DNA of 64,000 nt from Tenericutes bacterium ADurb.BinA124 (GCA_002068415.1 MVZM01000007.1:1-64000), one strand, 5' to 3'; positions 1-9,085 are shown, counted from the first letter of the stretch. The notes: generated from the letters alone by a model not told the origin. Numbers and translations: made by a program.

Positions 1-100
1 TAGTGATTTAAATTATACTGATTTCTATGAACTTTTTCAATTGTTTATTTGTCGCATTTAGGCTTGGAAGATGCCCAATATTTTACTAAAAACATTTTCA

Positions 101-129
101 TTGTTTTTTTCTCTGTTTTGTAGTAAAAT
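101..129 (+). promoter_or_regulatory. weak putative promoter of yneF
   Basis: TTGTTT at 101-106 is followed after 17 bases by TAAAAT at 124-129, 28 bases before the yneF start. The -35 match is poor. Nothing else was recognised in bases 1-100. Confidence 0.3.
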
Positions 130-156
130 AATAATCACAAAAAAGGAGTGAAACGA

Positions 157-390
157 ATGGTCAATTTAGCGTGGTGGGCTTTCACCTTAATTCTTTTAGG
201 AGTATTAATCGTTGGATTAATTGCCGGTTTTTTTATTTCACGAACTGTGTTTACTAAGTACTTGGAAAAAAATCCCCCAGTTAATGAAAAAATGATTCGG
301 GCAATGATGCAACAAATGGGCAGAACCCCTTCGGAAAAACAAGTTCGCCAAGTAATGGCTTCCATGAATCAAGCCAAAACAAGCAAGTAA
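157..390 (+). CDS. yneF: YneF family (UPF0154) small membrane protein
   Basis: This 77-residue protein has one N-terminal membrane segment (about residues 5-27, ending GLIAGFFISR) and a short cytoplasmic tail. The tail carries the family pattern NPPVNEKMIRAMMQQMGRTPSEKQ. Size and motif fit YneF/UPF0154, a family of unknown function found across Bacilli. I chose ATG 157 because AAAGGAG (142-148) lies 8 bases upstream; the in-frame GTG at 148 sits inside that ribosome binding site. yneF also lies near plsY and parE in Bacillus, which supports the call. It ends at a terminator and is transcribed alone. The membrane topology is seen; no function is known. Confidence 0.9.
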   Translation: MVNLAWWAFTLILLGVLIVGLIAGFFISRTVFTKYLEKNPPVNEKMIRAMMQQMGRTPSEKQVRQVMASMNQAKTSK

Positions 391-417
391 GACGCCAAGC
401 GGCGTCTTTTATTTTTT
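391..417 (+). terminator. rho-independent terminator after yneF
   Basis: A perfect 6-bp stem, GACGCC (391-396) with GGCGTC (401-406) and a 4-base loop, starts directly after the yneF stop codon. A T-rich tract follows. It overlaps the last codons of convergent plsY. The minus strand has no T-run, so it works in the plus direction only. Confidence 0.85.
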
Positions 418-1050
418 AAAATGAAATGGTTGTTCCTGGTGTTTAACTAGTCGTTTAATGTTTTCGTTGTGTCTAATAACAATAATGAGATAGATTATTC
501 CAGTACACAAAGGAAAGAACCAGTCAACCGGAAGATTAAAAAGCGGATCATAACCTAATAAAAATAAACCTATAGATCCGATAAAAGTTAAACTTGAACT
601 GATTAAAGAGCTGAGTGAAACTAGTTTTGTTGAAAAAAATAAGATAATAAAAACAACTAAACCAAAAAGAAAGAGTCCAGGAGCAAAACCCAATAAGACT
701 CCCCCCGTGGTAGCGACTGCTTTTCCGCCTTTAAAACTCATAAAAACGGAAAAACTATGCCCGAGGATGGCGGCCAAACCATAAGTCATTGGGGAAAGAA
801 AACAATATTCTATCGGGATAATGCCAAAACGAAAAAGAAACACAATAACTGCTCCTTTTAATAAATCGAGAGAAAAAGCCACTAAACCGCATTTAAAGCC
901 TAAAACACGACCAATGTTAGTAGCGCCGATATTTTTACTTCCATACTCACGAATATCGATGCCCCGTAATTTACCGATTAAATAACCAAAAGGAATGGAA
1001 CCAAGAAGGTATGCAATAACTAATAAGCCATATTTAATAAACTCCATCAT
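409..1050 (-). CDS. plsY: acyl-phosphate:glycerol-3-phosphate acyltransferase PlsY
   Basis: PlsY is the integral membrane enzyme that transfers an acyl group from acyl-phosphate to sn-glycerol-3-phosphate, the first step of phospholipid synthesis in Firmicutes. The 213 residues hold about five membrane segments. Family signatures are visible: LLGSIPFGYLIGK near the N-terminus, GSKNIGATNIGRVLG (about residues 37-51), the central GHSFSVFMSFKGGKAVATTGG, and the C-terminal IRHNENIKRL. A strong GGAGG lies 5 bases before ATG 1050 and 8 before ATG 1047, so translation may begin at the second Met. It diverges from parE, the arrangement of plsY and parEC in Bacillus. Confidence 0.96.
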   Translation of the reverse strand: MMEFIKYGLLVIAYLLGSIPFGYLIGKLRGIDIREYGSKNIGATNIGRVLGFKCGLVAFSLDLLKGAVIVFLFRFGIIPIEYCFLSPMTYGLAAILGHSFSVFMSFKGGKAVATTGGVLLGFAPGLFLFGLVVFIILFFSTKLVSLSSLISSSLTFIGSIGLFLLGYDPLFNLPVDWFFPLCTGIIYLIIVIRHNENIKRLVKHQEQPFHFKK

Positions 1051-1086
1051 AGGTGCCTCCGACTGCTAATAAATAAAACTATTATT

Positions 1087-1116
1087 ATTATACCTAATTT
1101 TTAAGTTTTTTGTAAA
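1087..1116 (-). promoter_or_regulatory. sigma-A type promoter of plsY
   Basis: On the minus strand TTTACA (1116-1111) and TATAAT (1092-1087) are separated by 18 bases, about 37 bases upstream of the plsY start. Confidence 0.65.
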
Positions 1117-1171
1117 GATTTAATAACAAAAAAACCTGATTTGTCATTTTTAAATATAGTCATGTTTTTTC

Positions 1172-1214
1172 AAAAAGTGAGCTTTTACTTGTATTAAAAG
1201 CACTCAAATATAAT
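1172..1214 (+). promoter_or_regulatory. upstream copy of palindromic box with putative distal parE promoter
   Basis: Bases 1172-1190 read AAAAAGTGAGCTTTTACTT, a 19-base box that recurs at 1235-1253 with 17 of 19 identities. Its TTTACT (1184-1189) could be a -35 box for TATAAT at 1209-1214, but the 19-base spacer is long. The repeat is seen; promoter activity is inference. Confidence 0.45.
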
Positions 1215-1234
1215 AAATGAATATAAAAAAATAA

Positions 1235-1275
1235 AAAAAGTAAGCATTTACTTTTTATTAAATATATGCTATAAT
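1235..1275 (+). promoter_or_regulatory. parE-parC promoter with palindromic operator over the -35 box
   Basis: TTTACT (1247-1252), a 17-base spacer and TATAAT (1270-1275) form a near-consensus promoter 30 bases before parE. The -35 lies inside a perfect inverted repeat: AAAAAGTAA (1235-1243), GCAT loop, TTACTTTTT (1248-1256). This is the second copy of the box at 1172-1190. The position suggests repressor binding; no binder is known. Confidence 0.75.
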
Positions 1276-1304
1276 AAATTATCAATATGAAAGGAATATC
1301 AAAA

Positions 1305-3248
1305 ATGGCTAAGATAGTTAATAATGTTTATGATGAGTCGAAAATTCAAGTAATGCAAGGACTTGAAGCCATCCGTAAGCGTCCCGGCATGTATGTCGGG
1401 AGTACGGACTCCCGCGGGCTTCATCATTTGATTTGGGAAATTGTCGATAATTCCATTGACGAAGTTTTAAGTGGAAATGGCAATTATATTAAAATCATCA
1501 TTCATAAAGGTAATTCGGTCGAAGTTATTGACAATGGCCGTGGTATTCCTATTGGGATGCATAAAACAGGTGTTCCTACACCCCAAGTTGTTTTTTGCAC
1601 TCTTCATGCCGGGGGAAAATTCGATTCCACTGGTGCTTATAAAGTTTCTGGTGGTTTACACGGCGTTGGTTCCAGTGTTGTCAATGCTCTAAGTGAGTGG
1701 GTTGAAGTAACGATTGCTCGGGAAGGAAAAATCTTTTTTCAAAGATATGAAAATGGTGGTAAGAAAATTAACAAATCAAAGATCATTGGTGAAAGCAAGA
1801 AAACCGGAACAACCGTTCATTTTAAACCGGATCCAACCATTTTTTCAACCACGATTATTGATTACAAACAATGTGTGCAACGATTCAAAGAATCTGCTTA
1901 TTTAATTAAAGGGTTGAAAATCGAGCTATTTGATGAACGGACCGGTGCTTCCAATACTTTCTTTTATCATGAAGGAATTGCGGCGTTTGTGAAAAACATC
2001 AACCAAGATAAAACGACTCTCCATGAACCGATTTATCTTGAAGGCACATCCATGGATATTCAAGTCGAAGTGGCGATGCAATATTGTGCTAAAACTTTTA
2101 CCGAAAATATCTCTTCCTTTGTTAATAATATCCGCACTCGCGATGGCGGAACTCATGAAACCGGATTCCGCACTGCTTTAACCAAAGCTTTTAATGAATA
2201 TGCGCGCATGAAAGGAATATTAAAAGATAAGGATCCCAATTTAGATGGTGCGGATATCCGTGAAGGTTTGACTGCGGTTTTATCTGTACGCATTGGTGAG
2301 AATATTCTTCAGTTTGAGGGACAAACCAAAAATAAATTAGGAACCGCAGATGCCAAAACGGCTGTGGAAAATATTGTTAGCGAAAAGTTAAAATTTTATT
2401 TAAATGAAAAAGGTGAAATTGCCAACCTCTTAATTCAAAATGCTTTGAGAGCTTTTCGGGCTCGTGAAGCTGCTCGTAAAGCCCGAGATGAAGTGCGAAT
2501 GATTAGACAAAAAATCACCAAAACTGCTAACCTTACGGGAAAATTAGCTCCAGTTCAAGAAAAAAATCCCCAAACAAATGAATTATTTATTGTGGAGGGG
2601 GATTCAGCAGGAGGTAGCGCCAAACAAGGCCGGGACCGTCGATTTCAAGCAATTCTACCTTTACGCGGAAAAGTTATCAATTCTGAAAAAACAAAGACCG
2701 ATGAATTGTTAAAAAACGAAGAAATAATGTCCATCATTTATTCCATTGGCGCTGGTTTTGGGATGGATTTTAATGCTAGTAAATCAAATTATAGTAAAAT
2801 CATTATCATGACCGATGCTGATACCGATGGAGCTCATATTCAAATTTTGTTATTGACCTTTTTCTTTCGCTATATGCGTGAATTAATTGAGCGTGGACAA
2901 ATTTATATTGCTCTTCCGCCCCTTTATAAAATAACTAATAAAAATAATATCGATTATGCGTGGACGGATGAGGAACTTAGAGAAAAAGCTGCCAATCTCA
3001 AGAATATTATAATTCAACGCTTTAAAGGTTTGGGTGAAATGAATCCCGAACAACTATGGGAAACGACGATGAATCCGATGACTCGAACATTGATCAAAGT
3101 CAATATTGAAGATTTTACCGATGCTGATGATCGAATTGCCACATTAATGGGCGATGATGTTGAGTCGCGACGAGAATGGATTGAAAACAATGTTTCTTTT
3201 GAATATGAAGATAATTTTACTTTAGAAGAGGTTGAAAGCGATGAATAG
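1305..3248 (+). CDS. parE: DNA topoisomerase IV subunit B (ParE)
   Basis: ParE is the ATPase subunit of topoisomerase IV, which decatenates daughter chromosomes with ParC. The 647-residue protein has the GHKL ATPase domain first ([34 protein letters not shown]), then the transducer, then the Toprim domain with [15 protein letters not shown] and [30 protein letters not shown] identifies ParE rather than GyrB. I chose ATG 1305 because AAAGGAAT lies 7 bases upstream; the in-frame ATG at 1287 precedes that site and gives a non-conserved extension. It overlaps parC by 8 bases, so the two subunits are probably translationally coupled. The neighbouring plsY supports the call. Confidence 0.97.
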   Translation: MAKIVNNVYDESKIQVMQGLEAIRKRPGMYVGSTDSRGLHHLIWEIVDNSIDEVLSGNGNYIKIIIHKGNSVEVIDNGRGIPIGMHKTGVPTPQVVFCTLHAGGKFDSTGAYKVSGGLHGVGSSVVNALSEWVEVTIAREGKIFFQRYENGGKKINKSKIIGESKKTGTTVHFKPDPTIFSTTIIDYKQCVQRFKESAYLIKGLKIELFDERTGASNTFFYHEGIAAFVKNINQDKTTLHEPIYLEGTSMDIQVEVAMQYCAKTFTENISSFVNNIRTRDGGTHETGFRTALTKAFNEYARMKGILKDKDPNLDGADIREGLTAVLSVRIGENILQFEGQTKNKLGTADAKTAVENIVSEKLKFYLNEKGEIANLLIQNALRAFRAREAARKARDEVRMIRQKITKTANLTGKLAPVQEKNPQTNELFIVEGDSAGGSAKQGRDRRFQAILPLRGKVINSEKTKTDELLKNEEIMSIIYSIGAGFGMDFNASKSNYSKIIIMTDADTDGAHIQILLLTFFFRYMRELIERGQIYIALPPLYKITNKNNIDYAWTDEELREKAANLKNIIIQRFKGLGEMNPEQLWETTMNPMTRTLIKVNIEDFTDADDRIATLMGDDVESRREWIENNVSFEYEDNFTLEEVESDE

Positions 3249-5724
3249 TAAAAATACGAAAAAGAAGAATTTAAGCACTCTTATTGAAAAATTCGTCGAT
3301 GAAAAAATCATTGAAGATTCTTTGGAGGAAATCGTTAGTCAACGGTATGCGCGCTATTCCAAATATATTATTCAAGATCGCGCTCTCCCCGATGCTCGTG
3401 ATGGCTTAAAACCTGTTCAACGTCGTATTTTGTTTGCGATGTTTAAATTAGGAATGTTTGCCAATAAACCTTATAAGAAATCAGCGCGTATTGTCGGTGA
3501 TGTCATTGGTAAATATCATCCTCATGGCGACAGTTCAGTTTATGAGGCAATGGTGCGCTTATCGCAAGATTTTAAAATGCTCTTACCATTAATTGATATG
3601 CATGGAAATAATGGGAGCATTGATGGTGATCCTGCCGCTGCCATGCGTTACACCGAAACTAGATTATCTAAATATGCTGAATTTCTATTGCAAGACTTAA
3701 ACAAAAAAACTGTCGGTTTTGTTCCCAATTTTGATGATGAAGAGTATGAACCAACGGTTTTACCGGCTAAATTCCCTAATTTATTAGTTAATGGTTCATC
3801 AGGTATTTCTGCTGGTTATGCAACCGAAATTCCTCCCCATAACATAGACGAAGTAATTGATGCTGTCATTTATTTAATCGATCATCCTGATGCTAGTATT
3901 AGCGATTTAATGAAAATCATTAATGGTCCGGATTTCCCGACGGGAGGAATTGTACAAGGAATTGATGGAATTCGAAAAGCTTATGAAACAGGACGGGGAA
4001 AAATTAGTCTTAATGCGAAAATCGAGATTGTGGAAGGTGACAACCTCAATCAACTAGTCATCACAGAAATACCTTACGAAGTTAACAAAGCCATGCTTGT
4101 GAAAAAAATGAGCGAGGTTTATGTTCAAAAAAATGTTGATGGCATCATGGATATTCGTGATGAATCCGACCGCCAAGGATTAAGAATTGTTGTCGACCTT
4201 CGGAAAGATGCCAATCCGGAATTTATTCGTAACTTTTTCATGAAATCCACGGAACTTTCGGTAAATTATAATTTTAATATGGTAGCTATTGCCAATAAAC
4301 GACCAATGTTGATGAATCTTCGCGATTTACTTTCAGCTTACATTGATCATCAACGAGAAGTAATTACCAACCGCAGTAATTTTGAACTCAATCAAGCAAA
4401 ACGTCGTTTACATATTGTCAGCGGTTTAATTGCGATGACTTCCATAATGGATTCCGTTATTCAAACCATTCGTAATTCTGCTAATAAAAAAGATGCTAAA
4501 GATAATTTAGTAAGTAATTATAATTTTTCGGAAGAGCAAGCCGAGGCGATTGTGATGTTGCAGTTATATCGGCTTACGAATACCGATATTGTCATGCTTC
4601 GTGAAGAAGAAGAAAACTTAAAAGCCTTAGTTATAAAATTATCGGAAATTCTATCCAACGAAAATATTTTACTTAAAACTATCAAAGATGAACTAAAACA
4701 AACCAAACAAGTTTTAACAACCCCAAGGAAATCAATAATTGAACATGAAATTGAAGAATTAAAAGTCGAAGTTAAAGAATTGATTGCGAAAGAGGATGCT
4801 GTTGTAATCATCACGAATGATGGTTATATAAAACGCATGACTCCTAAAGTTTTCGCCAACAATGAAGAAACGAAACTCAAAGATGAAGATGTTGTTATTG
4901 CCACCTATAATGTAACGACCACGGATACTTTGTTGTTATTTACAAATTTGGGAAATTATGTTTTTTTACCGATTACTAAAATTCCTGAAGTAAAACATAA
5001 GGATTTAGGTTATAATGTTAGTACTTTAGCTTCCATTGAAGCTAATGAAAAAATTATTTTTACCGTACCGATAGATGATTTTGAAAAAGAACGTTATTTA
5101 TTGTTTACAACTAAAAACGGTTTAATTAAACGAACCTTAGTAAGTGAAATGAATGCCAACCGCTACTCTAGAGCTTTAAAAGCGACTAAAATCCGCCCTG
5201 AAGATGAATTAGTCAGTGTTGACATTTCATCGGAAGAACGAACGGAAGTAGTTGTCGTTACCAAAGAAGGATTTATTAATCGTTATGATGCCAGTGAAAT
5301 CAGTATTATGGCACCACCTTCGTTCGGTGTCAAAGCCATCGAGTTGAAGAATCGGCCTTATGACGAAGTGGTTGGCGGTCATTTTGTTTGTGCGAAAGAT
5401 ATTATTGTTATTTTAACTTTAAAGGCTGCAATTAAACGTCTCCGTCCCGAAGAAATTGTTAAAGGGCGTAAAAACAATGTTGGGAAACAGTATTTAACAA
5501 TCACGAAAACTTCGCCTAATTTTGCCTTGTCTTCACAAATCATTCATCGTAAAAATGCCAATCTCAATTTAGATTGTTACTTATTCGGCTTAAAGGGTTA
5601 TGTGCCGGTTGATTTTAATACAGTTAAAAATGCCACTGCGCAATCCGGCAAAAAAATAACGAATAAAGACATCGGAAAGCCGGATAAACTGATAATTGTC
5701 CGCAATAACAACGATTTTGAGTAA
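3241..5724 (+). CDS. parC: DNA topoisomerase IV subunit A (ParC)
   Basis: ParC is the DNA breakage-reunion subunit of topoisomerase IV. The 827-residue protein shows the winged-helix core [21 protein letters not shown], the quinolone-resistance region [17 protein letters not shown] (wild-type-like Ser and Glu) and the catalytic tyrosine in [12 protein letters not shown] coiled coil and C-terminal beta-pinwheel repeats follow ([30 protein letters not shown]). No GyrA-box (QRRGGKG) is present, which argues against GyrA. ATG 3241 has AGAGG 9 bases upstream and overlaps the end of parE. Together with the dif site 2.7 kb away it puts chromosome-segregation functions near the probable terminus. Confidence 0.97.
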   Translation: MNSKNTKKKNLSTLIEKFVDEKIIEDSLEEIVSQRYARYSKYIIQDRALPDARDGLKPVQRRILFAMFKLGMFANKPYKKSARIVGDVIGKYHPHGDSSVYEAMVRLSQDFKMLLPLIDMHGNNGSIDGDPAAAMRYTETRLSKYAEFLLQDLNKKTVGFVPNFDDEEYEPTVLPAKFPNLLVNGSSGISAGYATEIPPHNIDEVIDAVIYLIDHPDASISDLMKIINGPDFPTGGIVQGIDGIRKAYETGRGKISLNAKIEIVEGDNLNQLVITEIPYEVNKAMLVKKMSEVYVQKNVDGIMDIRDESDRQGLRIVVDLRKDANPEFIRNFFMKSTELSVNYNFNMVAIANKRPMLMNLRDLLSAYIDHQREVITNRSNFELNQAKRRLHIVSGLIAMTSIMDSVIQTIRNSANKKDAKDNLVSNYNFSEEQAEAIVMLQLYRLTNTDIVMLREEEENLKALVIKLSEILSNENILLKTIKDELKQTKQVLTTPRKSIIEHEIEELKVEVKELIAKEDAVVIITNDGYIKRMTPKVFANNEETKLKDEDVVIATYNVTTTDTLLLFTNLGNYVFLPITKIPEVKHKDLGYNVSTLASIEANEKIIFTVPIDDFEKERYLLFTTKNGLIKRTLVSEMNANRYSRALKATKIRPEDELVSVDISSEERTEVVVVTKEGFINRYDASEISIMAPPSFGVKAIELKNRPYDEVVGGHFVCAKDIIVILTLKAAIKRLRPEEIVKGRKNNVGKQYLTITKTSPNFALSSQIIHRKNANLNLDCYLFGLKGYVPVDFNTVKNATAQSGKKITNKDIGKPDKLIIVRNNNDFE

Positions 5725-5738
5725 AAAAAGCATTATCA

Positions 5739-5806
5739 AACCCTCCTGTAAAGCGATTATCTTTTAAAAGTTGAATAATAATTCATCGTGCGATTTAAGG
5801 AGGGTT
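5739..5806 (+). promoter_or_regulatory. long stem-loop between parC and the Fic-like gene; 3' arm holds a Shine-Dalgarno-like sequence
   Basis: AACCCTCCT (5739-5747) pairs perfectly with AGGAGGGTT (5798-5806). After one bulged G, TAAA (5749-5752) pairs with TTTA (5794-5797). The loop contains the palindrome CTTTTAAAAG (5761-5770). The AGGAGG sits about 27 bases before the next ATG, too far for ordinary initiation. It may be a terminator with a large loop, a processing site or a translation-control element. The pairing is seen; the role is unknown. Confidence 0.45.
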
Positions 5807-5830
5807 ATTTTAAAAGAAGGGAAGAGAGAA

Positions 5831-6859
5831 ATGAGCTCAATTCTAAATATTAACCGATTTATTATTCCTAATGATGTTATTGTTACTATTGCTAAACTAA
5901 ATCGTTGGATTGGTCAAAACCAAAAATTTCTCGATATTGTGAAGACTGATGTCGAGCGAATTGTTGAACAAACGATTGAAAGGGATAGCTATTTCTTATC
6001 AAAAATCCTTAGCTTAGATATTAGCGATGCCAGGACTCGTTTAATTATTACCAAAAATTCGGCACCAAGAACCAAAGATGAAACAACGCTTTTTAATGTG
6101 AAAGAAATGCTAACTTTGTTTCAACAAAAACATGCTACTTTAAATTATCAAAGTAATGATTTATTGAATTTAGTCAATAGCCTTTTTCCCCATTATCCAA
6201 CTGTAAAATTTGACTATTCATCAACTGACAAAAAGGCTCTCTTACAAAGTCAGGCTATTCGCAGCAAGCGCATTATCTTAGATGAAGTTGTTGCCCATAT
6301 GGATGTCTTAATCCAAAAAGAAGCTTTTGAAAAAATCACTTTATTTTTACATTTCTTTGTCGATTTTTACAATATTGCTCCGTTTGTTAGTAATAACGAA
6401 ATAACAGCTTTATTTTTGCTTTATTTATTAATTTTAAAAGCCGATTTACATTGTTTTCGCTACATTAGTTTTTTTGAATTATTATACGAAAACTTTGAAG
6501 AATATCAAATTGAATTGAACAACGCTAGTTTCAATTGGAAAGAAGGCTTTTCCCAAACACAAGGCTTTGTCCGTTTTATGAATAATTTGTTTTTAAAAGG
6601 CTATGAGAAAACCTATCACATTATTAAGGAGTACAAATTTGATGCCAACCTCAATAAAGGCGATAATATTGAAAATACAATCAGTAAATTCAACGATGTT
6701 TTCACAAAAGAAGATATTCGGCTCATCCATCCCTATGTTAGCGAGTCAACCATCAATCGTGCTTTAATCAAATTACGGGATAAAGGTTTAATTAAACCAA
6801 CCGGCAAAGGCAGAAGTGCTAAATGGATGCGCATTTATAAAGGTTTTAATCATGAATAA
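5831..6859 (+). CDS. Fic/Fido-fold-like protein lacking the catalytic motif, with C-terminal winged helix
   Basis: This 342-residue protein has the layout of a Fic protein. An N-terminal helical region is followed by a helical core (about residues 150-265) and a C-terminal winged helix (about 300-335, ESTINRALIKLRDKGLIKPTGKGRSAKW). In the core, YNIAPFVSNNE and the following LLYLLIL stretch occupy the place where active Fic proteins carry HPFxDGNGR. The catalytic His, the acidic residue and the DGNGR anion-binding loop are all absent, so AMPylation activity is unlikely. I inferred the fold from pattern alone. ATG 5831 is the only plausible start; its ribosome binding site is weak. It overlaps the PHP gene by 8 bases. 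It may be a DNA-binding regulator built on a dead Fic scaffold. Confidence 0.6.
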   Translation: MSSILNINRFIIPNDVIVTIAKLNRWIGQNQKFLDIVKTDVERIVEQTIERDSYFLSKILSLDISDARTRLIITKNSAPRTKDETTLFNVKEMLTLFQQKHATLNYQSNDLLNLVNSLFPHYPTVKFDYSSTDKKALLQSQAIRSKRIILDEVVAHMDVLIQKEAFEKITLFLHFFVDFYNIAPFVSNNEITALFLLYLLILKADLHCFRYISFFELLYENFEEYQIELNNASFNWKEGFSQTQGFVRFMNNLFLKGYEKTYHIIKEYKFDANLNKGDNIENTISKFNDVFTKEDIRLIHPYVSESTINRALIKLRDKGLIKPTGKGRSAKWMRIYKGFNHE

Positions 6860-7634
6860 GATTAGTTATCATAACCATACATATTTATGTAAACATGCTA
6901 TTGGTGAACCAATGGATTATATCAAAAGAGCTGTTGAACTTCATTATCGAGAATTTGGAATGAGTGATCATGGTCCCTTAGTTCCAGGATGGGGACTAAG
7001 GATGACCATGAAGCAATATCGTGAAATTTATCTTCCCCAAATTGCGAAAGCAAAAGAAAAATATCAAACACAAATCCAAATTTTCCAAGGTTTAGAATTG
7101 GAATATTTAGAAGAATATCAAGAACATTATCAAAAACTCCTCCTTGACCTTGATTATTTAATCCTCGGTCAACATGTTTGCTATTATAAAAACAAAATTC
7201 ACGATATTTATCGTTTTATGAACGACGAAACGCTGGAAAGTTATAAAGACCTAGTTATCCAAGGGATGGAAAGTGGCTTTTTTAAAATCTTAGCTCATCC
7301 GGATGTATTTATGTATAAACACCCAAAATGGAATCAAAAAACAGAAGAAATTTCTCGACAAATCATCGAATCGGCGATTAATAATCATGTTATCCTTGAG
7401 ATAAATGTTAATGGCATTAGACAAAAACCTTTTTTAAATGACAAAAACCAAATTACTTATATTTATCCGAGACTTGAGTTTTGGTCCTTGGTAGCAGAAT
7501 ACCCCACCGCTTTAACTATGATTGGCGAAGATAATCATGATCCGGCCTTAATAGGCGATGAAGCGTGTGTGATTGCGTGCAATATGGCACGCCGTTTAGG
7601 TTTAAAACCGATTACTAAGTTGCTTGGTGATTAA
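6852..7634 (+). CDS. PHP-domain phosphoesterase (HisJ/HisK-like histidinol-phosphatase family)
   Basis: The 260 residues form a single PHP domain. The metal-binding motif HNHTYLCKHA lies at residues 5-14, MSDHGPL follows at about 38, later ligands are LGQHVCYY and ILAHPDVFMY, and GEDNHDP is near the C-terminus. PHP enzymes hydrolyse phosphate esters with three metal ions. The closest family is the monofunctional histidinol-phosphatase HisJ/HisK. No other histidine biosynthesis gene is nearby, so the true substrate is uncertain. ATG 6852 overlaps the preceding Fic-like gene by 8 bases with AAAGG upstream, so the two are probably co-translated. Confidence 0.82.
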   Translation: MNKISYHNHTYLCKHAIGEPMDYIKRAVELHYREFGMSDHGPLVPGWGLRMTMKQYREIYLPQIAKAKEKYQTQIQIFQGLELEYLEEYQEHYQKLLLDLDYLILGQHVCYYKNKIHDIYRFMNDETLESYKDLVIQGMESGFFKILAHPDVFMYKHPKWNQKTEEISRQIIESAINNHVILEINVNGIRQKPFLNDKNQITYIYPRLEFWSLVAEYPTALTMIGEDNHDPALIGDEACVIACNMARRLGLKPITKLLGD

Positions 7635-7635
7635 G

Positions 7636-8427
7636 ATGAGCAGAATTCGGCTGTTTTACACGATTATTTCGCTTATAATCGTTTTGTTTTGCTTTTTAAT
7701 GATAATAATCGATTATGTCAATTTCTCATTATATTTGATAATATCTTTAAGTGGTATCTTTTTGATTTTCTACATGAGAGTAATTGAGCTTGCGAAAATC
7801 AACCGCGTCAAAAACATTTATTTTCAAAAATGCTACCCACAAAAATTTTTAACAGAACACGATGAGCTAATGAATGGATTTATATTAAGTCAAAAACAAA
7901 TTCACAAAAATCAACTTTTTAAAATTACTGTTTATTTAAATTTAGGCAATGTTAATCAGGCCAAACAAATATTGGATGCATTAACGGTTAAAACTGCCCA
8001 ATTATCGATTGCTGAATTGTATTGGTTATTAATTGGTTGGTTTAATTATTTTGAAGAAATTGACGATTTGGAAAAGATGGAAATCTTTTTTGAAAAAATA
8101 AAAATGTTAAATAATGAATTACCACAAACATTTAAACAAAAGACGCTAAATAATTATTTAAAAATTCAAGCTCGCTATTTTATTAAAAGTGGAATTTATC
8201 TTGATAATGCGGAAACGGTTTTTATTGATTCGTTAAAGAATCGAAAATATTTTATTAATGTTATTGACGCATTGTATTATTTAGGAATTGTGGCTTTTAA
8301 ACAAAATAAAAAAGAACTTGCTTTGGAAAGGTTAAATTTTGTTGTACAAAGCCAATTAAAAGAACTAAGTATATATCATAAGTCCTTGGATTTAGTAGAA
8401 CTAATTTCCAACGAACCAACAATCTAA
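7636..8427 (+). CDS. membrane protein with two N-terminal TM segments and TPR-like helices, function unknown
   Basis: I do not recognise a named family. The 263-residue protein starts with two membrane segments (about residues 6-27 and 30-49). A soluble, presumably cytoplasmic, part of about 210 residues follows, made of helix pairs with TPR-like spacing: LNLGNVNQAKQILDAL, ALYYLGIVAFKQNKKELALERL. ATG 7636 starts one base after the PHP stop codon, so it is the third gene of the Fic-like/PHP operon; TTG 7624 is a less likely start. The gene ends at a terminator just before the dif site. TPR domains usually mediate protein contacts; the partner is unknown. Confidence 0.75.
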   Translation: MSRIRLFYTIISLIIVLFCFLMIIIDYVNFSLYLIISLSGIFLIFYMRVIELAKINRVKNIYFQKCYPQKFLTEHDELMNGFILSQKQIHKNQLFKITVYLNLGNVNQAKQILDALTVKTAQLSIAELYWLLIGWFNYFEEIDDLEKMEIFFEKIKMLNNELPQTFKQKTLNNYLKIQARYFIKSGIYLDNAETVFIDSLKNRKYFINVIDALYYLGIVAFKQNKKELALERLNFVVQSQLKELSIYHKSLDLVELISNEPTI

Positions 8428-8450
8428 CGGCTTTGATGCCGTTTTTGTTT
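8426..8450 (+). terminator. rho-independent terminator of the parE-to-TPR run
   Basis: AACGGC (8426-8431), a 6-base loop and GCCGTT (8438-8443) form a hairpin followed by TTTTGTTTT. It begins on the stop codon of the TPR gene. Confidence 0.88.
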
Positions 8451-8468
8451 TATCTAATAACTAAATTT

Positions 8469-8496
8469 AGTGCCGATAATATATATTATGTTACTT
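8469..8496. other. dif: dif chromosome-dimer resolution site (XerCD target)
   Basis: The 28 bases split into a left arm AGTGCCGATAA (8469-8479), a 6-base centre TATATA (8480-8485) and a right arm TTATGTTACTT (8486-8496). Against dif sequences I recall, 22 of 28 bases match Escherichia coli and 21 of 28 match Bacillus subtilis. The centre plus the start of the right arm (TATATATTATGT) is identical to B. subtilis. The site sits exactly where gene orientation flips from plus to minus, as expected where replication forks meet, and a XerD-type recombinase is encoded 2.8 kb away. The sequence match is direct; the terminus role is inferred. Confidence 0.85.
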
Positions 8497-9085
8497 TAAA
8501 TATATATAGGACAGTGGCAAATATAATACTCCAAGGTTGATAAGTTATTATTGTTTAAAACTTTGACTTTAGTTTGTTGTAATTGATTTAGATCAGGTTT
8601 CATTTTAATTATCTTTTACAAATTCTTTATTGCTATTAATTGGTTGTTATTTGCTATAAACAATAAATAATGATAATATTTGTAAATTTCACTTTTATGT
8701 TAATTATAAAAACTTAGCTTGTTTTTTGTTTAGCTTTGTTGCTAAAATATTTTTAACTTATTTAAATTAGTTTTTTAACTTAATTTATTCATAATTTATT
8801 TATAACTACATTATCATAAATGTGCTTTTTTACATAAAATAAATAATCTCATTTGCTATTTATGATTATATTTAAATAACATTAACCTAAAATTTACTTG
8901 TTTTTTTATGATTTAAATTTTCAATATTCGTTAAAAATCGCTTTATTTCGCCTTTTGCTCATTATCTAATTAAATCCTTCTTAAGAAGATAAAAACGATT
9001 ACAGCTTAAATTTGGGGGCCATTTTAAGCATATTTACAGCATTGAGGTGTTTTAATAAACAATTAACCTTTATGCATAGACAAAC

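Noticed and set aside
1287-1304. ATG 1287 as the parE start
   Set aside because: It lies before the AAAGGAAT ribosome binding site and adds six non-conserved residues; ATG 1305 is correctly spaced.
5797-5810. AGGAGGGTTATT as ribosome binding site with an ATT start for the Fic-like gene
   Set aside because: ATT is a very rare start and only 3 bases from AGGAGG; ATG 5831 in the same frame is simpler.
6852-7634. Histidine biosynthesis role for the PHP gene
   Set aside because: No other his genes are in the window and PHP enzymes have varied substrates, so only the family was called.
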